DNA of 64,000 bases from Fistulifera solaris. Lineage: Eukaryota > Bacillariophyta > Bacillariophyceae > Naviculales > Stauroneidaceae. Shown here piece by piece: positions 1-11,004 of the stretch. A model generated the notes under the pieces. It saw only the letters and a program-made list of their open reading frames with translations, searched no databases and was not told the DNA's origin. The stretch spans positions 461,283 to 525,282 of the forward strand of contig AP026176.1 of NCBI GenBank assembly GCA_030295235.1, given 5' to 3'. The translations under genes were made by a program, and so were the position numbers. Each line of letters starts with the position of its first letter. Positions within the stretch are counted from its first letter, which is position 1.

Positions 1-1472
1 TGTCATGGTTAGCAGTTGCGGAGCGCGATGTGATTGCGAGCAGCGGTAGAAGGTAGAGCGTCCTGTTTTCTAAAGCGCGCTCACGGCAACAGCCGACCAA
101 GTTGCCGCGAGTTTCTTTAAGAATCTGCAAAGTCCAGAGACTTCTACAGGCCTCGTTCAAGTCAAAAATATGCTGAGTAACCAATAAAGACCATTTTATG
201 GCTTTGGAAGCTCTACAATAACGCTGTGCGGCTGTCAGTCGGTGACTCTCTCTCGAGTGCTCTGACACATTTTTTGTTTCGACGGGGTTTGCCTCCTAGC
301 GGCTCTGTCGAAACCCACAAACAAGCACGATTTTATGCTGTATGATCTAACTCTCAAGCATGGACATGAATAATCTCGTGTTCCGTGGCCCCGCTTTCAA
401 CGAAAAAGGCTGTTCGCTGTCGTTTCTTGTCGGCAATCGAAGTATTACGCAACAATCAACGACGATGGTGCAATTGCAAGAATAATAGCGGACTTTTAAA
501 CGAGAAAAATCTCGTGTGAGCTGTAGGATGCATTTAACATGGCTGTGATGTTGGTAAAGCTTTTCGTCGTGAAATGCAAATAGACATTCATATGTGGACT
601 AGGTCGGTTTAAAAATAGAAAGTAGACCTAAACGAAGGCATTATTTCCCTAGCTCTAAACATGTTTACGTTGCCTTATAGCAAATTCACCTCCCCCTCAA
701 TCTTTTGTTCTGTATTTGTCGGTCAAGCGCGTTGGACTGAAGTTGTCGGGTGATTTTAAGTTCATTGCAGATTGGAAAATTGATCCCGAAAAAAGTATGC
801 CATCGACCGCTAGTTTAAGTTTGAAAAACTAGCTTTCTTCATTGTAAGTACTCCATTCATTCATGTTCTCATCAAGTCAACAAATTGCTGCGAGTGGGCG
901 AGCACAGCGCTCATGATGCTGTTTGTCGTGTTGGTGGAAGTCGACAACAATACAAGAGCTGCCTTTTCATGTGTACTCCGGTTTTCACTTGCGAGAACCA
1001 GCAAAAACTTTACTGTGCATGAAAGCAAGCAAGGATGCGGCAAGCGCGCATCCTCGGGAGTCGCCAACGTACTTAGTTGACCAAATTCAATCGTCGTCGT
1101 GAGGTGCAACCTTCCAATACAAATGGGTTATCTTTTCAGCGGTTGAGACGAAGGAATAGAAGAATCAGCGGGACGTAATAGGTCCTTCCGACATCTGGTA
1201 TACTAGAAACGACGTTTTCTCGCGGCCACCACGTGTTATTGTTCATCTTTTCCGCAGAAACGCTGATCACGCACATTTGCCGACGGCATTCATGACGTTT
1301 AAACCCGCAAAACTCCTCCATTTTGTCCGCGATTTCGTCCGTTCCGCCGCACCCATGGTTCCTAGTGTTTTTATTAACAATTTGCGTAATTTTTGGTAAA
1401 GAAAACGATGCCAGAGATACATTTTAATATCAAAAAGGTCATGTGACGACAGTGCTTTTGATAATTTTAAGC

Positions 1473-1595
1473 CATGCTACCATCATGCTACCATGGAATT
1501 TCGCTTTTGCCCATGGTAAAATCCGCCGGTAGCATGGAACCAAAAAAATAGGTAATGAGCTCAAAATAGGCCTTTTCTCTTGGTAGCATGCTACC
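1473..1595. repeat. cluster of CATGCTACC / GGTAGCATG half-sites
   Basis: CATGCTACC occurs at 1473-1481 and 1484-1492. Its reverse complement GGTAGCATG occurs at 1528-1536. The perfect 14-base palindrome GGTAGCATGCTACC lies at 1582-1595. That makes five half-sites in 123 bases of otherwise AT-rich non-coding DNA. It could be a binding site for a dimeric regulator or part of an old inverted-repeat element. Confidence 0.7.
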
Positions 1596-1726
1596 GATTT
1601 TTGCCCGTTAAGACCCAGTATTAATATAAAAGGCGAGATCGTTGCTCTCTAGTTATAAACGATCACGTTTATGCCATCTTTGGCATGTTCTGGGGTGACA
1701 TTCTTTTGTGAATCGACATGATTTCA

Positions 1727-1805
1727 GGAAAGGACGTTAAAATTCTGCCTCTCAGTACAAGTTTCTACGTAGAGCCTACGGCGACAGAATTTTAACGTCG
1801 TTTCC
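1727..1805. repeat. 21-bp inverted repeat with 37-nt spacer
   Basis: Arms at 1727-1747 and 1785-1805 are reverse complements at 20 of 21 positions, with 15 uninterrupted pairs next to the spacer. Weaker complementarity seems to continue outwards (GTGACATT left of the first arm, AATGTCGC right of the second). This suggests a small MITE-like inverted-repeat element or a long hairpin transcript. Confidence 0.7.
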
Positions 1806-2099
1806 AGTCACGTGAAATGTCGCCTACACTTTGGAGTCATAGTAGCCGTCCGTCCATCGTCAGTGCATCATTCTTGCGTTTCGACGACGACCATGAGGAA
1901 AGATGGACTTCGTTGTCATTGCAAATAATAATAAGCAAAGTGTCGTTACCTTTTAAATAGTGAAGTGAATTCATTCATTCATTCTTCACAATTACAACAA
2001 ATACTGTTAGAAACTGTGTAGGGAAGAAGAAGCGAATCGAAGAAAGCGATTTTTAGGAGATCAATTTATATTATTACAAACAGCAATTTACAAAAAAAA

Positions 2100-4521
2100 A
2101 TGACGATGAGCATGAATATTGACGACGAAAATCCTCCAAGCACTCCGTTTACATTGTTGCAGACACGTCGTTTTGCTGCGCCTTCGACGCTACTGAGGCT
2201 ATGTCCTTCGATGGATCTATTATTGGTCTTGTCGGCATCCTCGTTGACATTGTATCGCAGTGTCACCTTTCAAAAACTCGTGACTTTGACGACAAATAAT
2301 GACAATCATAGTACTGCAATAGCATTGGCGGCCTGGCGTCCCGATGGACGATGGCTGGCGTGTGTGGATCAGGCCGGACGTGTCCTGTTACAAGATTTAG
2401 AAGCCATTTTGGCATCAGCATCCTCGCCCGTTGTCACGATATCTGAGGATACAATGCCGCAACAACCCTTCACTTCCTTGGCGTTTTCCTTCCTCCACCA
2501 CGCAATGGAAGGCATTGGTGTGGTATCATGTGGGAAAAGCGCACGCGTCGTGGTCGAAACACGAAGATGATGAAGAGGAAATTCCGTATTTTTTGTCGGG
2601 AGATTCCGAATCACACTATTTGCCGTATCACAAGAAGAAGGAGGCATTGGCATCCACCATCCCGACGCGACATACGCCACTGAGTCTGCTCATAGCGATT
2701 TCCGAAGATGCGGGTGTTTATCAATGGCATGGATGCTTGCATGGATGTTATCCGATTTTACAGCAAATACCGATTTCTACCCGAGGAGACGATGTCCGTG
2801 TTGTGACTTCGACCAATCTGACACAGCTGGCGGTCAGTGTGATTTCTTCACAAAAAACCACCATTACACTGTATTCCATTCCTTCTCTGCATCAACATCG
2901 TCAAGCCTTACAAACCATCAGTGCCCTCTATGCGAGTACCAACACACGGCTCCTTCGGTTGCAGGAAGCCTTACCGGAAATTCTGGGAGCGTGGAAGTCG
3001 TCACTCAAACCCCTCGATCTGAAATTACAAGGATTGGTGCGCCTCTTAGAAAATTATGGTCTCTTCGAGGCTACGACACTCCGACAATTGCTCGTGCAGT
3101 ACATCTTGTCGGGACATACCCGCGCCGCACCCAACTTATCGAATGCCATGGATCAATTCTTTACCGGTGTCCAAATGAACGATCAACTCATTCAACGCTT
3201 GGAAGCTTCACTCACGGTGGCCGTGGCGAATGTGGAATCGCAATGTCGGGAACATTTGTTGGAACCGGCACAAGCCTGTGTTCATCAATTTTCGACGTTG
3301 CACGGATTGGCACGACAGATCGCTGCAGATCCATTATTGAATGACGAGGATGGAATGTTGTTATCGGCCAAACATTCCATGCGTTGTTTACAACAAGCCG
3401 AGGGGTTGTTGTTGACGGTCGAACGCACTCTGGTGCAGTTGTTGGAAGCACGGATCCGTTTACGAGATTGGGTGGCTTGGCTGCGCGCCGTCGGTGCCCA
3501 AATCAAAGCACGAGGAACGGCACCCCAATCGGCGCGACACGAAAATGCCCGCAAACGGCGGGTTCCCGATGCGGTAGTTCAACGATTGTTACGCTATTTG
3601 AGCGAGTCGAGTGGTGATGAAGCCAGTGACCACACGACGGAATCGATTCTACATTTGCAATTTGCGCAGCTGCTGCAGGAGAGTGCCTCGGGCGATGGTA
3701 CAACCAGCAGCACGACACTTCCACAGTGCTTCACGGGCGTGCAGAGTTCTGCTCAAGCGTTGTTTGCTGGTCCGCCGCAATGTATAACCCAGCAAATGCA
3801 GACAAAGCAACTGTATTTCGGCGGTTTATCAACTACGCGACCTATGGCGATGATTATTCGGATGGGTCAAGGGAATGCAGCTACCAGTGAAGGACTGTAT
3901 TGCCCCGCGCCAGATGCTGCTCGTTTTCGGCAATGGCTCCTGGTGGCTCGAGCTGTGGATGAGAAAAGTTGCGTGGATGTGCATGCCATTCCTCTGTCAT
4001 GGAACGGCCAAAACAGTGTCGATTCTCCGCAAACATGGACGTCGCGGTTGCATTTAGATGGTTGCGATGAAATACTTGCCGCTGAATTCTATTCGGACGA
4101 TGGAAAGAGCAATTTATCGGGCGAGTCAAACGGCAAAGAAGGAAATCGGCAATCTTTGGTGATATTGATGCGAGTGGGAAACAACGTCCAATTATCGGTC
4201 GTAAGTTACGAAGGCCTTGAGCTGACGATGCAACCTTTAACGCCTAGGGAGTCAAATTGGGTTTTACCGCAGCCGGACACCACCATACAAGTACAATTCA
4301 GCAGCCCAGGCGACGACGTGGACGAGGAAAACGGGGCTGTGTTTGGTAAAACACGTACCGTGTCGAATTATACTGGCCGAGCCAGTTTGGTGTTGAGTGG
4401 CTCGCGAGGTATGGCGGCAGTAGAGTGTCCGCAGGATTCAGATGTACAAGGAGTTGTCTGGAACTTGTTCGATTTAGAAGAAGACGAAGAGGAGGCCGAC
4501 GAAGTATCGCTGGATGAATGA
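2100..4521 (+). CDS. APC4: anaphase-promoting complex subunit 4 (APC4)
   Basis: Predicted scaffold subunit of the APC/C ubiquitin ligase that drives mitotic exit. The N-terminus has the APC4 WD40 pattern: a CPSMDLL-type strand, then WRPDGRWLACVDQAGRV. The C-terminal two thirds holds the helical APC4 long domain (LVRLLENYGLF, then LRQLLVQYILSGHT and DQFF), followed by further beta-propeller-like sequence and an acidic tail. ATG 2100 follows an A-rich leader. The frame changes between 2440 and 2510. One T too many in the TTTT at about 2484 explains it and keeps the strand TSLAF; a 79-nt GT-AG intron at 2433-2511 also restores frame but would delete that strand, so I prefer a sequence error. The protein would be about 800 residues, normal for APC4. 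Confidence 0.88.
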
Positions 4522-4843
4522 AGGACACAAAACCTGATTCCTGACCAACCTCATCCATCTCCGACCAAGACACGTTTGTGCCATACTGAACACAAACTTA
4601 GATTGCCTTCGATATGGTAAGCTTTAGTAAGCTTTGTCATCGGTCCAGATCGGTCTTTGTGAATTGCGACAATGATTTTTTCCATCGTTATTGTCTTATC
4701 AGTACTCGGTGTGTAGATATAAAACGACGAACCGGGTAAGGATGAGAAGACGACGCCTCACTTTTCTTGCGAAGTCGTCGAAATAAAGAGAACGCAACTT
4801 CACTTTTGCTTCGCCATCCTTCAAAATAAGAAAAACATAACCA
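4522..4843. other. short intergenic spacer
   Basis: Separates two genes on the same strand. It holds the presumed APC4 3' end and the next gene's leader. No gene or clear repeat is visible. Confidence 0.5.
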
Positions 4844-6037
4844 ATGGAGCAGTTAAAAAGCATCGTTATGATTTTCCTTAAGAAGACTTTACAACGGACG
4901 AACAAAATTGACCGTCATTGCACATACGCATCGTGGTGCAGTTTGGGATTGCAAAACAGCCCTCTCGTACAAAATGAACTCGGCTCGTGGAAGCGTTCGC
5001 CTGATCTCACTCGAGTCCTCGAATATCCTGACGAGCCGAATGTATTGGAATCGCTGCGTCGCGCGTACGAGACCCGCAATGATAGTCGAAGCAGTATATT
5101 AATAAAATCACAAGGTTTGCTGGCGTTGACGGCCGAAGTGCAAGTCCTGCGCGGTGAATCGCCTGTCAAGACTCTCGAACAACTGACGGAAATGCAGCAG
5201 CAAGATGGAAATTGTGATTATTTTAGTAAATCGTTGACAAAGCTTGCACTCGCCAAAGTGAGATGGATGGAAGGAGACTTTTTCTCGGCTGCTGCGCTTT
5301 GTCGAGAGTTATTGGAAGATGATTCGCCCGCCGTATCTGCGGCCGCGCGCAATGGTCACGCCCTTTCTAAGCTGATGATTGCCAGTACATTGGAGGATCT
5401 GAACGACGTTCTTGACCCTGTTCGAAGGAATGACTGGAGTTCATTGCCTTTGGCGCAACTGAATTTCGGGGCCGCCGAAGTCATCTACGGAGACGTGTGG
5501 CATGCAAACAGCCCAGAAAATGATCGACCTCTGGAACCCGCTCTGAGACAATGGAAGCAAGGATTGAGTTGGTTTGAAGAGAACCCCCGAGATGAGGGTA
5601 TAGCTTTAATATTACAAAGTCAATTGAATGCAAACATGGCGTGGGGGCTGTTGCAATTGGGGGATATCGAACAAGCGTCGACATATGCCGAGGAAAGCAT
5701 GAATTTGGTGCAGCAACACCAACCATCAATTCCATTAACACTCCCATTAACGTTGCTTGCACGCTGTCGTGACAAGTCAGAATCTTTTCAGAAGGCAGAA
5801 GAATTGTTTCAATCAGCTATTTCGTCGACACCAAGAACCCTGTCGGAGAAATTACAGATGCTATACGCGTTGAGAACGTATGCAGCGCTTTGCCAAAACA
5901 GGGACAAGTGCGACGGAGACCCAAAGCAACTAGCAGCTCAAGCTAAACAGATCGCTTTGCCGGAGCCCTGGAAGCATAAAAGTTCGTATGTTTATACGAG
6001 TTTGTGGTTCTGGACACCATATGAAATGAATATGTAA
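4844..6037 (+). CDS. uncharacterised helical-repeat (TPR-like) protein
   Basis: A 397-residue single-exon frame without interruption. After a basic, hydrophobic N-terminus (MIFLKKTLQRTNK region) that could act as an organelle-targeting sequence, nearly the whole protein is amphipathic helix pairs with TPR-like spacing. Examples are the stretches around KLALAKVRWMEGDFFSAAAL and NANMAWGLLQLGDIEQAS. TPR arrays are scaffolds for protein partners. I do not recognise the specific family and cannot assign a partner. It ends 41 bases from the stop of the convergent IQ gene, so the two 3' ends probably overlap as transcripts. Confidence 0.65.
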   Translation: MEQLKSIVMIFLKKTLQRTNKIDRHCTYASWCSLGLQNSPLVQNELGSWKRSPDLTRVLEYPDEPNVLESLRRAYETRNDSRSSILIKSQGLLALTAEVQVLRGESPVKTLEQLTEMQQQDGNCDYFSKSLTKLALAKVRWMEGDFFSAAALCRELLEDDSPAVSAAARNGHALSKLMIASTLEDLNDVLDPVRRNDWSSLPLAQLNFGAAEVIYGDVWHANSPENDRPLEPALRQWKQGLSWFEENPRDEGIALILQSQLNANMAWGLLQLGDIEQASTYAEESMNLVQQHQPSIPLTLPLTLLARCRDKSESFQKAEELFQSAISSTPRTLSEKLQMLYALRTYAALCQNRDKCDGDPKQLAAQAKQIALPEPWKHKSSYVYTSLWFWTPYEMNM

Positions 6038-6078
6038 TTCTTTTCACGTGGCTGAAGGTCGGATATTCGCAATTATGA

Positions 6079-9000
6079 TCAATTCAATGGTGTCAAGAAG
6101 GGAAGAGGGACCAGGACTGTATCCATCAACTGGACCCGATTCTGGTTAATCATATCGCAAAAAGTATTCGACCGTTCAAGTGGCAATTGAAAGTCCATGT
6201 GAGCTTCTCGAACACGTTCGTCGCATAAATAGGGAGTAGAGTCTGCTTGAAATTCACTGATAGGAGTCTCCTTGTCCACGCTTTGATAGATTTTCACTTT
6301 GAATATGCTCTGTAAAACAGCGTAACAGAATTGTTGTCTGCGTTCTCGCCAAGTGATGTATGTCTTCTGGATCAAAAGAGCTGCTCTGTGCCGCTGGACG
6401 AGACGCTCGTCCACCGACAATTCCACTCGTATTCTTTGACAAGAGAGCTGTTCCACAATTCGAACACTCCAGCCCGTGGACCGGGAGACATGTCTTTTAC
6501 GTTCTGTGTTGAAGCCAATGCGGAGTGCTTTATATTCGCAGCGCGCTTGGTAACCTCGATAAAGTCGTTGAATCATGACGCAGCACGATGATTCCATTGA
6601 CCGAAACGCCCGAGTCAATCGTGATGACTGTGTAGCGGAAAAAGCATGTTGCTCAGAGCTGAGCAATGGTAGTTTTGATTTCGTGCTTTGTCTTACTAGC
6701 CCTAAGACGACAGGTGCCGGGATGTTAAGCATACGCTCTTCGACACGTAGTCGTAACAGTATAACCACAGATTCCAGTATAAAAATCATTGCGTCGAATT
6801 TCCAATTCTTGTACTGTTTAGACGCCGTGCTAGAAAGCATATCGCATGGTAAGTTTTGGCGTCGCTCCTCAAAGTGTCGAAGTGCTTGTTGTAGAGCAGG
6901 CATTACAGTGGTGTCGCCAAGGAAACTATTACGATCAAAGCAACTGCGAAACAGGGTCTGTATCTGTAATACATCTCTCAAAAGACGATTTTCTTCAGTC
7001 TTTCGGCGACTCCAAATGTTTCGTCTGCACAAGATACCTCGAATAACTCTTTGCAAGGTAATAATAGATCTTTTACGATGCTGAACATACAGACGAAACT
7101 TTTTCTGGAATGGTACAATGGCGTTTCGACACAGCTGGTAATAAGCACGACATTGATATCGACGGAACGAGCTCTGTATCGTGCTAGCCGCAACTGTGTA
7201 TTCCAAGAAACAAACGACACGAGTGTGTTGCAACCGCACAGGCGATGTTTCGGCGATAGTTAGTGGGTATCGCGTCTTTCTGTAATATGCTCGCCATTTA
7301 CTCTGTATCACAGATGCCGCAGTTTTCCGTATTTCGATTTCAGCCAGGCAATTCCTGTACTTGTTTCGTTCAATCCATCCACGAATGTGCGATTGCAGCT
7401 TAATCGAAGACAACTTGGCTTTATTGACAACCTGTCGGACAAGCAAGGCTCTTGCATGTGATTGAATGTGAAGAATAGCAGTGCGCCTCATGGAGGCTTC
7501 TCGAACGGCTAGGCACTTGCGTGCGACGGCTTGCATTTTGTTGCTCTTTCCTGCTGTGCGTCATGTCGAAGCTTCTGGAGCTTGCGACGTGTTACCGCCC
7601 CACGAGCCCAAGACTGTAAGACGATAATTGAAGCGCAAAATAATTTGTATCTCTGCCTCACAAGCCATCTTCGTGCGCATGCTTGAATAAGCATCACAGT
7701 CTGGCTGAGCTCGTATCTTATGCAAACAAAGTTGGAGCGAATCATCCATGCGCGCACATGAGATTGTAGTACGATTGAAGATTCCCGCATGGTAATGTAT
7801 CGTAATCTGGTTGACACACATCGCACCAAATTTTGAATACGAACTGCGGCTTTATTGATCTTGAGTTGATAACGAGCGTTTCTGTACCGGCTCTGTATAA
7901 TAAACTTACGGGCGAACGACTGGATAACAAGAAGAGACGACCGAACCAAGTTATAGCGACGCACGGCGAGCCAGATGCGAACTCTCGTTTGTATGTTTGT
8001 AGCAGCATTTTTGGAAATAGCGAGTTGGTAGCGGGGTTTATATCCTCGATAAGTTGCCTGAATCATCAACGCAGCCACGCGCGACAAAATAAAAGAGTTC
8101 TGTACAAAAATTCGACGGCAAGATTTCTGGAGCACGATAGCCGATGCATGTCGAAGTTGTCGTTGCGGGGAAAGCATCCACATGCGGAATAGGGACTGGA
8201 TCAATATTGCAGCACGATGACGACGCCACCATGTTTGAACTGTGATCGCCGCCCACCACAAAAGAGAAAAATCGCGAGCTGACTGCCAGCCTCGATAAGT
8301 AGCCTGTATGGTTGTTGCAGCAGATTTCATTCGCTTGAAGGCATTTCGACATAGGTACCCTCTTATAATGGCTTGCAGCCAGACACTTAATATTTGTAAA
8401 TTGTGAAGATGGTGCTGGATCGGAATCATACGCCACCAGCATTGCAAGCGAAGTGCGTGGCTTTCAATCTCATTCAGGCTGAACTGATTTCGAACACAAA
8501 GAGTGCGCCAGTAAATTTGCCAGCGATATGTTTTCAGGGAAGGACATGATGATATCATGTCGAAACAAAATTCTTTGAAGTGCACCAGCCTGTAGCAAAT
8601 CAAAGTTATGTCGTACTAGATAACCGCGTACGACCCGTTGAATTTGAGTACAAGCGGTGTTGGCTCGATGAAAGCCAGCGACGAGCACACTCTGAAATTG
8701 CAAAAAGCCTGGTGGTGCCGTAGCTAGCCAACGTTGAGTCATGTACATTCTCACACAGGACTGGATCAAAATAGCGCTGAAACGCCAAAGCTGAAATGTT
8801 TGCGTGGCTTGAAAGGAACGCCACTTGGTCTGAATAATAACGGCTGCGGACAACCATATTCGATATTTCTTGATTTTTTTGTCGCTTCAGGTAACCCCTT
8901 ACGACGCGCTGAATATCAATCGACGCAGCTTTAGCACAATCAAAGCCAGCGGCAAGGACGCCTTGATAGTGTTGAAAAGCAGGCGTCGTGAGGATGATGC

Positions 9001-11004
9001 GAGGGATGGAACGGCGCACAAGGTAGCCGCGGATTTGTGACTGAATGATAATGATACACGCTCGCAAGCATTCAAACATTTCAATAGCTTGATATCGACG
9101 CCATCTGGATTGAATAGCAGCAGCTGACATTTCTTGCTTCTCGAGTTTCAACAAAATTATAGCTTTGGCTGCAGCATGTCGACGCCACTGTGCCTGAACA
9201 AATGTAGCAGCCGAGTGCTGGTGTTCTATCGCCATCTGCTTCAAGACATCCAGCAACCTAATGCAAGCGTATCGCCGCCAGCATGTTTGTACTATTACCG
9301 CTGCTCTCTCCTGACATTGTCGTTTCAAAGACTGCACTATACTATAGACTCGACTGGCAGGTGCCTTCGCCATTGCGATTGAATAACAATGGCGGATCTT
9401 TCTCGGTTGTGGACGTTGAGGTGCTGGATCATTTCATATCGTTTTAACGCTAGATACGCACGGCATTTTGTTTGTATGATTACAGCAGCTCGTTCCTGAC
9501 TCTGCTGATGCATCCGCACAACCAGCTGATACATTCGAACTGCCAGATAACGTCGCCATTGGGTTTGAATCAATACAATCGCGGGCCGCTGGTTTTGCAA
9601 AACAACTTGCTTCCACAACGTATACCGTTCGACCGCCATGACACGACGCCAACTGGCTTGAATACGAACAGCTGCGGCGTGTTCTATCCTCCATTTTTCT
9701 TGATGGTTCTGTAAGGTCCGTTGCCACGATTTCCGTACCAAATACCCCCGAATTTGCGCTTGCACTATAATAGAACAAGCACGTAAACACTCCAACATTC
9801 CCATGGCTTGATAACGACGCCATTGGGTTTGAATCAATATTGATGCCGTCCGCCGTGACCGCAGGACAGCACGTTTCTGCACCAACAAATCGCGTTGGAC
9901 CATGACACGTTTGTATTGCAAGAGCAATCGACGTTGTTGCAACATATGATAATAATCGGCGATCTTACACCGTATCAAAAACATGCGAACGACCGACTGA
10001 ATGACAATGACACTAACCCGGAGCCACCCAAACGATTGTCGGACTTTTGTATCCTCGGTAGCGCGTTTGGATCGTACGGGCCGCGCGATGCCATTTTGAT
10101 TGTCGAACAAAGCGTTGAATGGTAAGAACGGCCCACAGCAATGTACGATAATCGCGCTCTAGGACGGTCATTCTCCACCACGATTGAATTGTTAGGATAG
10201 CGATTTGCTGTTGTTGCATCGAAGTGGTCGATTTCGAGAAATACGAAGGAGAATCGGGGGTCCTTGGGTCAGAAGAGTAATGAGGACTTGTCTTGATACG
10301 TATCAACTTGTCATGAAAGTAATCTTTCCTTATTACAGGTCGACGCGGAAATGCCCTCCACCATGCTTGAATGCGAATTGCGGCGGAATACTGCTGATAA
10401 CGTGTATTCGGAGATCGTCGGGGAGTCGCTTGCGAGACTCTTGTGGCTATTTTACGTTGAGAAGAAGAAGGAGTAGGAATCGCTGCTTGTCTCACAGGAG
10501 TCAACGCCGACTTAGCATGCTCGATGCGATGCGAGACAGACGCTTCCAGTGCAATTATGGTCTTCCAATCCTCCGAGGAAGGTCGTGACGAATGTTTGCC
10601 CCCGCTGTTGCCGTCGGCTGTGCGTCTTCTTCCTGTCGTTCCTCATTCCACGGCATCCGCTCGAGTTCCATTTTGTAGACAGCATGTTGATAGAGACGAT
10701 CGTAGACAACGGGATCTTTCTGCAAACGATTCCATCGCGTACTACTCAAACGACGTGTCACACTTTCGCCCGGCGTACCGAGAATTTGGATGCAATTTTC
10801 TTCAAAGGCGTCGTTCGTCGCTAAACTGCTATTGACACTGATAATTTCATCTTCATTTTCTTCTGTATTCTTTTGTTGAGTGGTTTCTTCTTCTTCGTCG
10901 GGTTGCGGAAAAGACGTCCTTTGATAAGAAGTATGCGACGCGGTCGGTAAGGTTCGCTTGCTTTGTTTGTCTTCTGTTTGCGCAGAACGGACAGAAACAT
11001 CCAT
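6079..11004 (-). CDS. giant multi-IQ-motif protein (calmodulin binding, ASPM/myosin-neck-like)
   Basis: A ~1,640-residue protein whose frame is in seven overlapping pieces. The first ~180 residues are acidic and disordered. The rest is a long helical rod with a few dozen IQ motifs of the form AxxIQxxWRRYxAxxxY, spaced about 23 or 31 residues. IQ motifs bind calmodulin or related EF-hand light chains. ASPM has the same type of array, but I see no calponin-homology, ASH or motor domain, so ASPM orthology is not supported. Frame breaks lie near 10600 (G5), 10046 (A4), 9353, 8877 (A7), 8566 (T run) and 7537 (A4). One-base corrections restore normal IQ spacing at the junctions I counted, and I found no in-frame stop elsewhere. 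ATG 11004 starts the first piece; the stop is at 6079. Confidence 0.82.

Larger units (their letters stand above)
1..2099. other. intergenic, no supported gene
   Basis: No reading frame here has protein-like composition or a recognisable motif; the open frames are short and low in information. The region holds a cluster of GGTAGCATG half-sites and a long inverted repeat, both listed separately. The last ~100 bases before the APC4 start are A-rich and probably form its 5' leader. Confidence 0.6.

Noticed and set aside
2433-2511. 79-nt GT-AG intron in APC4
   Set aside because: It restores the frame but removes a strand (TSLAF) that fits the WD40 pattern; a one-base T-run error explains the break with less loss. 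Not fully excluded.
2724-3344. 206-residue frame inside APC4
   Set aside because: It overlaps the conserved APC4 helical domain in another frame; a shadow of that gene.
6079-11004. Very short introns between the pieces of the IQ gene
   Set aside because: GT-AG pairs near the joins give the wrong phase at the two joins I examined closely, whereas one-base changes keep the 23- or 31-residue IQ spacing.
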